A stretch of DNA of 64,000 nucleotides from Meloidogyne chitwoodi (Eukaryota; Nematoda; Chromadorea; Rhabditida; Meloidogynidae). The DNA is taken from assembly GCA_015183035.1 (NCBI GenBank), contig JACZZP010000011.1, positions 1,860,001 through 1,924,000 on the forward strand, read 5' to 3'. The first letter of the stretch is position 1, and the number at the start of each line of letters is the position of its first letter. The notes beneath the pieces are model-generated. The model ran no database searches, had not been told where the DNA came from, and saw nothing but the letters and a program-made list of their open reading frames with translations. The position numbers and the translations under genes are program-made. Below are positions 1 to 11,268 of the stretch, in pieces.

Positions 1-154
1 AAAATACTCTTCTTTCATTTAATCGCGCACATAAATCATTTTTAAGCTACATAGCGTGTGTAATTATTTTTTCAAATTTTTGTTTATTGTCTCTCCTCGC
101 GGAAATTTATTTGTTAATGAAAATAACTAATTTTAAAAATGTATTTTTTTAAAG

Positions 155-1007
155 CTTATGGAGATGGGATTTACTGAAAACGCAGCAAAGAAAGCTACTT
201 TTCTTACAAAAAATGAAGGACTTGAGACTGCAACAAATTGGATAATGCAGCATTTGGAAGATTCTGATTTAAATGAACCTCATCCTTCTTTTAAAACAAC
301 AACGAATAAATTAACTTCAGCATTTAGTGAAAGTATTATTCAAATTACAGGTCTTGGATTTACTAATTATCAAGCAAAATATGCTTTGGAACGAAGCAAT
401 TGGGATTCAAATATTGCAGCAGAATGGTTATTTAATCATTCTGATGAAATCCCTCCCGAACCAACAACTTGTATTCAAGGTTTATTTTTAAATAATTTTA
501 AGGATAAAACAGAGTTAAATTCTTTAAATTTTTTTTAATTTTTTATTATTGTTTAGTTTGTTTCATTAAATAGAAAATTTAATTTTTTTAAATTTTAGAT
601 TCTTCTCCACAAGTTGTAGCACCCAAAGAAATGCGTAAAGGTAAAGGAAAATACAATCTTTGTGCTTTCATTTCTCATATGGGATCTTCTCCACATTCTG
701 GACATTATGTTGCTCATGTTAAACGAGACAATGGAGTATGGTATATCTTCAATGATGAAAAGGTTTTTTTAATTAAATTAAATTTATTTTTATGAAAACT
801 TTTTTTAAGCAAATAAAATGATTTTATTTATTTAAAATTTATTTGAAAAATAATAAATTTTAGAGGGGCTATTTTTGGGGATTAAAAAAAGATTTTCTAA
901 TTTTTAAAAATTATTATTTTAAAAAATAATTTTTTTTTAAGGTCGCAATCTCTCAAAATCCACCTAAATCTCTTGGCTATCTTTACATGTATAAACGTGA
1001 CTCATGA
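155..1007 (+). CDS. USP5: Ubiquitin carboxyl-terminal hydrolase 5 (isopeptidase T) C-terminus, partial
   Basis: This is the 3' part of a deubiquitinase gene whose start lies left of the window. Three exons can be joined in frame: 155-479, 599-762 and 942-1007 (stop TGA). The first exon encodes two consecutive UBA domains (MGFTENAAKKATF..., then GLGFTNYQAKYALE...), an arrangement diagnostic of USP5/USP13. The second exon carries the catalytic histidine box (HMGSSPHSGHYVAHV), and the last ends with GYLYMYKRDS, the usual end of the USP fold. In this family the enzyme recycles unanchored polyubiquitin chains in the cytosol and nucleus. The catalytic Cys box and the ZnF-UBP domain would lie upstream and cannot be checked here. 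USP13 is the alternative name; one USP5/13-type gene is usual in invertebrates. Confidence 0.9.
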
Positions 1008-1240
1008 AATTAAATATTTAATAAAAATTTTTGAATGAATTATTATTGATTTTTTAGTTTTATTTTTTTAATTTTTGTTGTTGTTGACAAAGTATTGAGA
1101 TTTGGGTATAAAAAAATAAAATATATTTTTTTATTAAAATTTTTTTTATTAAAATAAGTTTTTTAAATTATTTCTTACTTATCAACTTTTTATGTTTTTT
1201 TAATATTCTTCAGTAAAAATTAATTTAATTTTTTTTAATT

Positions 1241-1348
1241 TTAAACTAAAAACTGATAAAGTGGAAGATCTTGTCGTGTTTTTCGAGCGTCTTTTTTAGA
1301 ACCAACTGATGCGATCTGTCCATTAGTGTAAAGAATCCACTTTTCGAG
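1241..1348 (-). pseudogene. Orphan exon resembling a TBP/TBP-like-factor core repeat
   Basis: On the minus strand an AG acceptor is followed by 35 codons and a stop. The exon reads LEKWILYTNGQIASVG and then SKKDARKTRQDLP. The pattern x-x-TNGxIxSVGSKxxxxAR resembles the stirrup region of TATA-binding protein and TBP-like factor repeats. No further TBP-like exons were seen nearby, so this is best read as a gene relic or chance similarity. Low confidence. Confidence 0.3.
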
Positions 1349-1488
1349 CTCTTTCAATTGACATCAAAACTATTTGAAATAGTTTAAAATAAAAAAAGTT
1401 ATTCTATCTATTCTGAAACGACCTTTACCGTTTTTAATTAGTGTTCTTCTCTTTTTTCAAAGTTTATTCATCGTCGAAAGGTCCGTTG

Positions 1489-1543
1489 ACGAAATGTATT
1501 GACGAATGGTCCGTTGACTAAAGTCTATTGACGAAAAGTAGTA
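1489..1543. repeat. Two-copy short tandem repeat
   Basis: Two adjacent imperfect copies of about 28 bp begin with GGTCCGTTGAC and contain TATTGACGAA. The related word GACGAAATGT also occurs in the inverted-repeat element near 43.9 kb. No coding potential is evident. Confidence 0.5.
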
Positions 1544-1584
1544 GAGCCAAAAGTTATAGAGCCTCTTTTACACGCTTTCTTTTA

Positions 1585-2345
1585 CACACTATTTTTATAA
1601 AAGCTAAATCCTTACGAATATTCGATTTTTTCGTGATGATGTTGTTTTAATTTTTCTTCTTTATTTATCTTAATTTGCTTTTATTATTTAGAAAATAGCT
1701 TATTAAAGGATTCGGAAGAGGTGGAAAGGCAAAATAGAAGAAATGATCGAATGAAAGGTTCGGGACAAATAGTAAAACATGGTTCTTTTTGATTCGGCTA
1801 CATATGAAAAACTTCACAAGGTTTTTATTTTTATTAAAACAGAGATTGACGAGTCTGATGAATAGTTCTCGTTTTAACAAGTTTAGTATTGTAATTTAAA
1901 TAGAGCAGTTTCATTAGGAATAGGGTTCAACCCTTGTGGACTGACATGTTTTATGAGCGTCAAATGCTGTTGGGGATGAGGACAGATTATCAATTGTTGG
2001 GGGCAATCCATACGGGAGACCTCTATGATTTTTGGAGTCAAAAAGCCGTCGGGTGATTGGGGAGGAACACTAATTAGAAACCGAATTCACTACAATATTG
2101 TCTTTTAATTTTTCTTTTTTCAGGAGATTGTTTCTGTCAAACTAATCACTTCAAGTGTTGTCTCTGAGCTGCTTAAGGTTTTTTCTATAATAAACTTGGA
2201 ATTCATTTAAAATGATTTTAAGGTTCGTGCGTCTCTGGCGCGTGCTGGACTTCGAGAATTGCATGACAAAAGATTGATGCAGACGCTCAGTTGGTGTATC
2301 CCGTGCTACCAAAGCAGAGGAAGCTTAGAAGTGTCTGGAACTCAG
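1585..2345 (+). pseudogene. Decayed unprocessed copy of ribosomal protein eS25 gene
   Basis: This is a degenerate copy of the intact eS25 gene at 57748-58307. It keeps part of the 5' flank (the TTCGATTTTTTCGTGATGATG stretch), exon 1 from the GGGGKAK region to KLHK, and both introns, so it arose by DNA duplication and not by retroposition. The first ~25 codons (Lys/Ala-rich N-terminus and start codon) are missing. Exon 1 has in-frame stops, intron 1 carries ~150 bp of unrelated sequence, and exon 3 has a ~16-bp deletion that breaks the frame before the shared ending TKAEEA and its 3' flank. Clearly non-functional. It lies 56 kb from its parent and in the opposite orientation. Confidence 0.85.
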
Positions 2346-2546
2346 TTTTTTAATTAATGCGTTAATTTTTTTGTTGATAAATATATAAATGCTTTTGGAG
2401 TTTTTTATGTAAATGTTTCAACCTTTTTCAATTTTTTTAAATTTCATCTTAATCTACAAAAAACGCTTTAAATCTTGTGATTGATTTTATTTTTACTCTA
2501 TAGTTTACATACATTTAGATCATTTAAAACACAGTGTATTCTCAAA

Positions 2547-4018
2547 ATGAGTACAGTTTACGTTAGTAATCTTTCTTCTCGTGCATCGGAGCATGATATT
2601 GAAGAAGTCTTTCGAGGGTTTGGACGAATTAGAAGCATTTCTCTCTATGTTGGATATTGCTTTGTTGTATGCTTTTACATAATTTTATCCTAATTTGAAA
2701 TTTAGAACTTTTTTGATCCTGAATCTGCCGAGAGCGCTATTAAACAAACAAATGGAAGTGACTTATGTGGACAACGTGTCATTGTAGATATTCCTTTTCG
2801 AGGTGGTGCTAGACTTGGTAGAAGGGGAGGATATTGCGGAAGAGGTGGATATTTTGGGTGAGAACATTTATTTAAATGGATAATATTTTTTACTTTAGTT
2901 CACGTGGTTTCAGTGCCAGTTGTGGTCCTTCGTCTCAAACTCATCCAGCGTTAAGCAATGAAGTTCGTAATGGAATAAAAAATTGTCTATTGGAAAATGG
3001 TTTTAAGAAATTTGAATTCATAAGTATTTTTTAATTTTAATTTTTACAATTTATTCTCTTTAGATAAATTAATCGTATCACATAAAGACTTTTATGGGCT
3101 TCCAGTTAAACAACAACAAAATATGGTTTTGGATAAAATACCACTTGATTTGAGGTTTTTTCTTGTACTTTTTGTAACTGAAAACAAATATAGAGATAAG
3201 ATTTCGCTTGAAACTCGACCTTTGGCTGATGTGCCGGAAAAAGAAGTAATCTTTTATTAACAATCTTTTGGATTTTTAAGATTATTTTCGTTTTAGATTC
3301 ACCCATTGAAATTAGATAGTAGTGCTGTTTTTGACGTAGCTAAAGTACCGTCCAACCCGCAACAAATGTTGGACAAGGGAATATGCCTCCTTAAAGAAGG
3401 AGATTGTGTGATGGGTGGCGAATGCGCCTGGTTGGCCGCGAATTTACAACTTAGTCGTTTTCTTCTTTATCACGATGTTATTGCTGACTCACACTTTCTT
3501 ACGCGTAAAATAGTGCATTTTTTGAAACAATTATCACCAAAAATTAATTCTCAATGGTTATTAGTCGAAAGGTAACAATTTTATAAAAATAATTAATCAT
3601 TAGTTTAAATATTTTAACATCTGTATGTTAAGTAATATTCGATTTTGTCGAATTTTTTGAAAAATATATTGGATTTACATATAAAAATGTGACAATAAAT
3701 TTTGAAATTTAGTGCACATAAGAATAGTTACTCGGATATGTTTGGTTTGGAAGATGTCGAAGATTTTTTAGTGGCCTCGGAATTGTTCTCCAATCTTATT
3801 TTTAAAATACACGAGAGCAGTCAATTCAGTCGAACTTCTTTGGAAGATTGGATTTTGAAGAGTAATACCCGTTTTAATCAATTGAAGAAGGTTATATTTA
3901 ATTTATATCAAAAAAGTATTTGTTTAAAATTTAGATTAAATTTTTGATCAATGGGAAAGAGCTAGATTTAGATGAGATATACGAAATTAAGGGTGGAAAA
4001 ATTGTGAAAAAAACTTGA
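2547..4018 (+). CDS. RRM protein fused to nematode PaREP1/HEPN-like core (family member A)
   Basis: Eight exons join without a frame break into 358 residues: 2547-2666, 2706-2857, 2899-3023, 3064-3154, 3194-3245, 3297-3571, 3713-3890 and 3935-4018. Residues 1-75 form an SR-protein-like RRM, with RNP2 VYVSNL and RNP1 GYCFVNFF split by intron 1, followed by a GRGGYFG-type glycine/arginine linker. The rest is the family core: a module with FYGLPVKQQQNMVLDKIP, then SLETRPL, then a helical region (~198-315) with KEGD, AWLAANLQL, ADSH and AHKNSY, and a short tail IKFLINGKELDLDEIY. The pattern GD...AxxAW...SH...HxNxY resembles archaeal PaREP1 (a HEPN-superfamily family); this is inference. An R-x4-H (RFLLYH) like the HEPN RNase motif is present here but not in the paralogues. 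An RNA-binding or RNA-cleaving role is plausible, not shown. Confidence 0.75.
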
Positions 4019-4115
4019 CTCTTATTAATTTGCCTTTGCTAATATCGAATATATCCATACGGTTTTCTTTTTTTTTTAAATTTATTTTCTATATAATTGA
4101 CTTTAAATATAATGA

Positions 4116-4180
4116 AAGAATGTCTGAAAATTACTTTTTGAAATAAAAATATTTTTAATTAAAAAAAGAAAGACATTCTT
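4116..4180. repeat. AAGAATGTCT/AGACATTCTT hairpin downstream of family member A
   Basis: Inverted repeat with arms AAGAATGTCT and AGACATTCTT around an AT-rich loop; a third AGACATTCT follows at about 4190. The same word pair lies about 100 bp downstream of family members F and G (48.44-48.52 kb and 54.41-54.48 kb), and one arm is near member E at 39.7 kb. Together with a shared TATACAAAAATAATGTTTTT stretch further on, this shows that the 3' flank was copied along with the genes. A role in 3'-end formation is possible but unproven. Confidence 0.55.
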
Positions 4181-4665
4181 GTTTTTATAGACATTCTTTT
4201 ATTCTCATTTCACTTACTTAAAATATTATATAGGCAATTATTTGACCATTGCTAACATAAGGAATTTTATTCGAATAGACTTATTATAAAAATTTCTTTA
4301 TAAAAAACAGACTCTCCAGATCAATTTTTTAGATCTCTTATTAAAAGTTTTTATTTACGTTCTCATTTTTTGTTTTATTTTTGTTGACTTATTTAATTTA
4401 TACAAAAATAATGTTTTTCTTTTAAAAAATGTTTTCAAATTTTTATGCTTATAAAAAATTATTTTATTGAAATTTATATAAATTTTTATTAACTTTGTTT
4501 GTTTTTCGATTTGGGGTAATCCTGCAGAATTGAGGTGACACTTGAAAATGTTTTTTATTTTTCAGTGGAAATTGGTATCTGGAGGTTATCGAAGGCGCTT
4601 ATTACGAAGCTGATATCAGTTTTTATTAAATCATTGATTTTATCTATGATTTTCATCAATCAGAC

Positions 4666-4767
4666 CAGGAATCCTGCCAAAAAAATCAATTCCCGATTTT
4701 CGTGAATCGGGAATTCCCGAAATTTTTTCATTCCCGATTTTCGGGAATCGGGAAAGCAGGATCCCTG
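4666..4767. mobile_element. Small palindromic element (MITE-like)
   Basis: About 100 bp with terminal inverted repeats CAGGAATCCTGC and GCAGGATCCCTG. The interior is three repeats of TTCCCGATTTTCG / CGGGAATCGGGAA in alternating orientation, so the single strand can fold almost completely. The CAGG termini suggest a hAT-type origin, but no clear target-site duplication is visible. Confidence 0.5.
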
Positions 4768-5960
4768 AAGTTGACCTATTCCACGGTTTTACGATTTTCA
4801 ATCGCCTTTAACTCATCTCTTAGTTATGTAAAACGTAAATGGTACAATTGGATTCAGCTCAACGAGACGAATCGAACAGTTAAATTTTATTCGCTTAAAA
4901 TATTTTTTTCAAAAAAATCAATTATTTGATGAAAAAGTGTTAGAATAGATGATTTTTTAATATTCTTCAGTAAAAATTAATTTAAAAATTTTTTTAATTT
5001 TTAGACTAAAAACTAGTTTTTGCGTTTTAGAGTTGATTTTTAATCCGATTTATTTAAAAAATAATAATTTTTAAATAATATTATTTTTTTGTATGTGATT
5101 TAATAAAAAAAGAGGAATTTTTAAAATTAAAAAAAAAATTGGCAAATAAATTAAATTAAAAAAAATTATTTTTTTTTAATTTAATAAAAAATCGATTGAC
5201 CATTTTAGCCTTCAATTTTATTATTTTTTTAAATAAATAAAATTTCTAAAAATTTTATTTATTTTTATTTAATGAATATTCTCCTTTTTATTTTATCAAT
5301 ATTTTTCTTCTCTTCTCTTATTTTTATTTTTTACATTTTTTAGTTATATTTTATTTAAAGTTTTTCTTTTTTTAATTTTTTTTTAATTTTTTTCTATTTT
5401 TTTTCTCATAAAAAAAATATTTTTTTTTCTTTTTTAAATTTAAATAATAAATAAAATAAAATAATTTATTAATAATAAAAAATATTTAAATTACTAAAAC
5501 ATCTTTTATGTCTCTCGTCAACGTGTTTCATACAACTCAAATATTTTATTTATTTTTATTACCAAATAAATTTTATTATTTAAAAAAGAATTAAAATAAA
5601 ATATTTTTATTTTATTTTTTAAACTTTTCTTTCTCTTCTCGTGATGTTTATATTTATTTTAAAAATTTTTTTGTCGGTAGACTAACAATAAAATTTAAAA
5701 AAATATTTACTTTGATAGATTAATAATTTTTTTTTAATTTTTTGAACAAAAGATTATTATTAATTAATAGAAAAAATTATTAAATTATTTTATTTTGATA
5801 GTTTTTGAATTTTTTTTTAATTTTTGGAAATTTTTTGAAAATTTTGAAATTTAGGTAAAATAGAATTAATATTATTTTTTTAATTTTTAAATAATTTTTT
5901 GATTTTTAAAAATAATTTTAATTATTTTTAAATCTTTTCAGTTATTTAAAAAAAATTAAA
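4768..5960. other. AT-rich intergenic stretch
   Basis: No convincing gene. Homopolymeric A/T tracts dominate. The word TTTTTTAATATTCTTCAGTAAAAATTAATTTA recurs, split here as TTAATATTCTTCAG and TAAAAATTAATTTA, at about 1200 and about 4955, so part of this spacer was copied from, or shares a source with, the spacer left of the eS25 pseudogene. Confidence 0.4.
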
Positions 5961-8900
5961 ATGTCAAAAAATAATAAAAATACAACAATTAGTCAATTAT
6001 CTCAACAAATATTAACAAATGAAGAAGAAGAACCTTCAACTTCTAAATTAGTAATTTTAATTATTTTTAAATAATTATTTAAATATTTATTTTTAAATTA
6101 TTTAAAGAAATTAATTACTTCAACTCAACAATGTTGTTATTGTTTAGTCTGTGGCCAAGAAAACGCTAAAATGCATTATGGAGTTTTTGCTTGTCTTGGA
6201 TGTAAAGTATAAAAATATAAATTTTAATTTATTGCAAATTTTTTAATTTAGACACCCCATTTATTCGCAAAAAAATTTTTTTTGTTAAATTTAATTTTGG
6301 GTGTAAAATATTTTCTTGCGAATAAATGGGGTACTTAAAAAATTAATTTTTTAAAGGGTTTCTTTCGCCGTGCATTAAAAAAATTAAATGAATATGAATG
6401 TTTTCATAATAATAATTGTATTATTGACAAAAGTAAGAGTCCTTTTTAATTTATTTAAAAAAAATTTTTTAAGATGAAAGAACTTCTTGTCGTTCCTGTC
6501 GTCTTCAAAAATGTTTGGATGTTGGAATGGACCCTGCTGGTATTTTTTTTAATTTTTGAGTGTTTTTTGTTTTTTAGTGTGTTTTTTCATTTTTTGATCT
6601 CTAGGTTGTGCACTATGAATTTTGGCGTTTTATTAAATTTTAAATTTTTTGTCGTTTTAAGGATTTTTAAAGGGTTTAAGTGACTTTCAGAAAATTGTAT
6701 TACTTTAGGTGAATGTCCCATTTATTCGCAAAACATAAAAAATAAGATTATTTAAACATTAGAAAATGATAAAAATTGATTTAAAAAATAAATATTTTTT
6801 TGCGAATAAATGGGATGTTCACAGTAGCAAGTTCAATTTTCCAAGTGTTTAGGAGCCAAAATTAAAGTGATATGTAATAAATTTAAATTTAAAAAGCTGT
6901 CCGTCCTGACCGAACAATAACAGCAAAACAACAATTAGAAAATAATAATCAAAGATTTTCACTTTCACCAATTCGCACACGTTTAAGTTCAATTAAAGAA
7001 AAAACTGTTGTAAATAATGAAAAAGATGGAGGAAAAAATTTGAATCAAAAATTGCCTGTTGATTTACGCACAATGCTAATGACTCTACAAAATATTGAAG
7101 CAAAAGTTGTTTTCTTCTTTCTCTCAAAAAGCTTTCTAAAAAAAATTAATTTTGTTAGCAATTTTTTATTGCTCATTTTTCGAAATTTTTAAAATAAAAA
7201 AAAAATAAAATTTATTAAAAGAAAAATTTTTTTTATTTTTTAGGTTGTTCATGGAGATACTGCACGTGATGCTGCTGATATTTATCCTTTACGTATTAAT
7301 ACCATTCGAGAAATTATTGAAGAACCAAATAAATTGATTGGTAGGCGAACCGAGGTGAGTTTTTGAGAAAAAACAAAAAAGGACATTTTGCCAAATGGAC
7401 AAAATGGTCAAAGACAAAATGGGCAAAAATATTAAATTTATTAAATTATGTTTCAATAAATATTTTAATAAAAAAGATGCGTTATGAACCCTATAGAATG
7501 GCCAAAAATGAAGAATTTTCTGTTATCGTCTACCGCCGTTTAATCGCAGCAGTGGATTGGGTAGAACTTTTATCTGACAGATTGGGAGGATTATCTATTG
7601 AAGATAGGTAAAATAAATAAAATATTTAAATAATTTAAATTTTTTTAGAATAGCTTTAGTAAAATCATGTTTTGGTCCTTTAACTTTATTTAAATGTTCT
7701 GCCCGTACTGCAGTGGTTACTAAAAATGAAGATATGCTTTGCCTTTGTAATTTTGCTTATGTTCCAAGGAATATTAGCAAAGCTTATATTGATGCATAGT
7801 TTGTTATTTTTTTTAATTAATTTTTAAAATTGAGATTTAAATTTTTTCGAAATGTCCAATTTTGAAAATGTCCAATTTTCGAAATGCCAATTTTCGAAAT
7901 GTCAACTTTCCAGAATTTTTATTATTTAAATTTTTTAAATATTAAATTCAAAATTAAAAAGATAATCTTTTTTTTAAGTCATCTGGATAATGGTTTAGTT
8001 GAACGTTTACTTAATGAACTTGTCAAACCATTTCGTACCATTCATTTGAGCGAAGAGGAAATTGTATTTTTTTAAATTTTTTTATTTTCTTTTTAATTTT
8101 TCTTTTTTGTTTATGTCTGCGTTTCTGCCATTCTTGTGCTCAATCCAAGTTTTTTTTAATTAAAAATTTTTTAATGTTTTTAAAAGTGGCAAGGGATCTA
8201 TCAGAAGGAGCATCAAACAAAATTTATTCTTTACGTGATCGTATATTTACAACTTTAAATCAAATTATTAAGGTTTTTATAAAAAAATTAGGTAATTGTC
8301 TAGTTTACATCAACAATTTTTTAAATACCTAACTATAGTTGGATAACAATTATTTCTAAAAAAAAGTACAGAAATGCCAATAAGCCAAAATACTTTTTTT
8401 TTGAAAATCAAAAAAGCATAAGGGGGAGTAAGCACATTTTGTGTGATTACCGGGGCTGCACCCCACATTTTATTTAAAAAATTGTGGACACTAGACAAAC
8501 ATCAAAAATAAATTATTTATTTTTTATTTTAAAGGAATATAGACAAAATTGTAATGTAAACACTGCATTTGGAAATTTACTTTTATATTTGCCAATAATC
8601 ACGGTTTATTTAAAAATTATTTTATTTTAATATTTTCAATTTAAAATTAAGGCTCTAGCAAATGCAATGAGTGAAAATCTTCGTTTTGCTCAAACATTTT
8701 CTTCGCTCGGTGGAAGTCCTCTTTTGACTAGTTTATTTGGATGTTTCCCTGTTGGGACTTTATTTACTTTGTCTTCTGATGAACAGAATAATGAACAAAA
8801 AGAAAAGGAAGATGAACTAAAAAAGAGCAGTAAAACAAAACAAAATCAGAGAAATGCGTACACTCAAACTGAGTGGACAAAATGGCGAGAGGTTTATTTT

Positions 8901-9311
8901 TTTAAATTGTCCAGACTCTAATGGAGAGGAGGGATGAAAACCTTAAAGTAAAAATGAGTAATTTGGTGGACTTATTGGTGGTTTATTAAAAATTTTGGTG
9001 TTTATTTCGATGAGGGCAGCCTGAATATCTCAGACTCTAAAGTGTTAAAATGTTCCAGACTCAAAGAACCTCAAGATAATTCAAATATTATTATTAAGGT
9101 TCAATATGCTCGTAAACGTCGTTGGTGCCCTCTTAACTCAACTGATGACCAAATAATAAATCAATTCTGTTTATTCCAACCTCCTTGTTCCTATGCTCTA
9201 ACAGAAATGTTTGATGACTGTGCAGTTGAAGCAGAAATACGTAACTACGAAAAAGATTTTGATTATGAAGAAGATGAATGTAAAACTCCTCAAAATTATT
9301 TTGAATATTAA
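5961..9311 (+). CDS. Nuclear hormone receptor
   Basis: A ligand-regulated-type transcription factor acting in the nucleus. Exon 1 (5961-6050) gives an acidic/Ser-rich leader. Exon 2 (from 6108) holds the first zinc finger (CLVCGQENAKMHYGVFACLGCK), and the next exons give GFFRRALKK (P-box region CLGCKGFFRR) and the second zinc finger ending SCRSCRLQKCLDVGMDPAAV, the standard end of the DBD. A long hinge (SPIRTRLSSIKEK) and a divergent ligand-binding domain follow (for example YRRLIAAVDWVELLSDRLGGLSIEDRIALVKSC, helix 3-5 signature, split across two exons), with later exons to 9311 (ending YFEY). Two introns contain CCCCATTTATTCGC MITEs. Exon edges in the 3' half (8.0-9.1 kb) are less certain. 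It belongs to the large divergent nematode NHR expansion; the exact orthologue was not identified. Confidence 0.85.
6253..6332. mobile_element. CCCCATTTATTCGCAA-family MITE in NHR intron
   Basis: Inverted arms ACCCCATTTATTCGCAA and TTGCGAATAAATGGGGT flank a short AT-rich centre. It lies wholly within the intron between the two zinc-finger exons. Other copies are at 6.7, 19.4, 20.2, 27.9, 29.1 and 44.3 kb, with one arm at 62.6 kb. Confidence 0.7.
6715..6829. mobile_element. CCCCATTTATTCGCAA-family MITE, diverged copy
   Basis: Arms GTCCCATTTATTCGCAAA and TTTGCGAATAAATGGGA around an AT-rich core, in the NHR intron after the DBD. Same family as the copy at 6253, with one base changed in each terminus. 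Confidence 0.65.
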
Positions 9312-9371
9312 AAAAAAAGATAATTAAATTGAACAAAAAATTTTATTTAAATTTTTTTAAATTTACTCAGA

Positions 9372-10801
9372 TTATTTTTCAACTCGAAAAATTCTCGGAT
9401 CATCCTCGACATCATCAATACTATAAACATCCTTAAATTCCTTCCAAACTCCGTCATGTAGGATTTTCAACTAAAATTTAAAAATAATTAAAATCTGTTA
9501 ACAATTTTAATTAAAATAAATAAAAAAAACATTAAAAATAACGAGATAACCTTCATCATATCCTCGTATCGACTTTCATTTTTTAACACCCACTTAATAA
9601 AATCTTCACGTTTAAAAACCTTTTTTTGGTCAATGTCGTATATTAAATTTGAAAAAATCTCTGCAGAACGTAGAGTGTCGTCAAAAACGGATTCTAATTC
9701 ATAAAAATCTTCTTCTTCATCCTTAGAATGCTCAAGAGCACTTAAATGTAAACATTTCTTAGATTATAATATATAAAATGTTACTGTTCTAAAAGCATCC
9801 AGCGAACACTAATTTTATTTACGAAGGTTTCATCGTTATCTTCAAAATTGCTGAGGAAGGAAATAACATTTTTTTTAAATAAACTGCAGTCAGCATCAAT
9901 TCCATGAGAAAGAAGGAACCAATTCAACTGCAGATTCCCACACATCCAAGCACAATATGAGGCTAAGGGTCCATTTTGTTTTTGTTCAATATAATAAACA
10001 CCAATATCTAAAATCGACTGGGGCGTGGCAGGCAAATCGAAGTCAATAATTACATTCTTCTTCAACTCTAAGCGGTGGATCTAAAACACAAAAATTATAT
10101 AAAAATCCGAAATGATCATTTATTAATAAAAAAAAGATACTGATTTATCATCAGAAAGTAAAAGAGGCTTGTTTTCCAAAACAAATTTATCCCTAAAATT
10201 TAGTTGTTTAATTAAATAAAGCATACAAAAATCAAACATTATATTATGTGGCAAATAGTAGTTCACAAAAAATCCATATCTATTAACTGGTAGTTTATTA
10301 AGTTTTTTGGAAACATAATCATAGTCGTATGATTCTAAAAATAAATTATATAAATTAAAATTATTAAATTTTACTTGGCTTTTCAGCTGCGGATGAACGA
10401 GAACCACTCTCTTTGGCATATGTCGGCCTCGTTTCCAATGAAATCTCGCCTCTATATTTAACTTAGTTACAAAAATTACATGAAACACAAACTTGACATC
10501 ATCCGGCAACTTAGCCATCACCAATTCCTGTTGTTTATGATAAGCCATGTGAAAAAATACTGGATCGGATACAATCACTTTCGCTCCTAAAATGAATTAT
10601 AAAAATTAAAATTATTAAATTCTTACTGGGTTTCTTGATTTCAACTGAATGAAAATCACCCAAACATTTACGTAAAATCTCACATTGATCATTAAATGTC
10701 TGGAAAATTAAATTTAAATGAATCAAATAGAAAAAAAAAACAAAATTAACCATATTTTTTTTCGAAGGACTAACTGCAGAAGACAATAATCTCCTCCGCA
10801 T
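9372..10801 (-). CDS. PaREP1/HEPN-like family member B with duplicated middle module
   Basis: Nine minus-strand exons join in frame to 342 residues: 10751-10801, 10627-10699, 10493-10586, 10375-10451, 10238-10334, 10141-10192, 9785-10080, 9551-9740 and 9372-9470. The N-terminus MRRRLLSSAVSPSKKNM matches members F and G (MRRSMFGMVRVCKRNM). The middle module occurs twice: residues ~42-98 (KVIVSDPVFFHMAYHKQQELV... then EISLETRP) and ~99-148 (DYVSKKLNKLPVNRYG... then DKFVLENKPLL), each split by a short intron at the same place and phase. The helical core (149-310) has IHRLELKK, TPQSILD, CAWMCGNLQLNWFLL and EIFSNLIYDI, but the SH and HxNxY positions are altered (CS, HALEHS). The tail is LKILHDGVWKEFKDVY. 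It is the only member with the duplicated module. Function unknown; RNA-related by family context. Confidence 0.75.
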
Positions 10802-11268
10802 TTAAATGTTCTATAAAAAAACTTGTAAAAACAAACTTTATGTTTAATTAAGTGAAAATAATATGACAAATAGACATATTAATTAAAATCAAATAGAAAA
10901 AATATTTATTTAAAAAATTGACTAACAAATTAAAAATTTAGTAATCAAGATGACAAAACAATAAATAAATTCTGTTTATCAAACAATAAAAAAATAGAGA
11001 ATATATTCTAGCATAAAATCTTTAATGTCAAGAGATCAAGAGCTGATTTGGACAGGCAGTTTTTGCCAAACATCAATTGAAAAATAAAATGAGCAAAAAA
11101 AGTTTGGAAATTAATGAAAATTATATTAAATGTCTTAAAAATAATCTCCAGTTAAAGTAATAATATAATTTTCCTTTTGAAAAAAAATTTTAAAGTAATT
11201 GCCATATATATAATTCTGTATAAATAAAATAAATGTAATGAAAGAATAAACGATTGCACAAAGAATTT
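10802..11268. other. Spacer between family members B and C
   Basis: AT-rich sequence upstream of member B and downstream of member C on the minus strand. It is the likely promoter of member B. No RNA gene or repeat was recognised. Confidence 0.4.

Noticed and set aside
3155..3193. Apparent coding continuation RFFLVLFVTENKY in member A
   Set aside because: It is a 39-bp intron: removing it gives DLRDKISLETRP, matching the other members at the same phase.
9042..9098. Extra N-terminal codons MLKCSRLKEPQDN for the last NHR exon
   Set aside because: The segment lies before a good AG acceptor (at 9098); the NHR coding frame resumes at VQYARKRRWCP.
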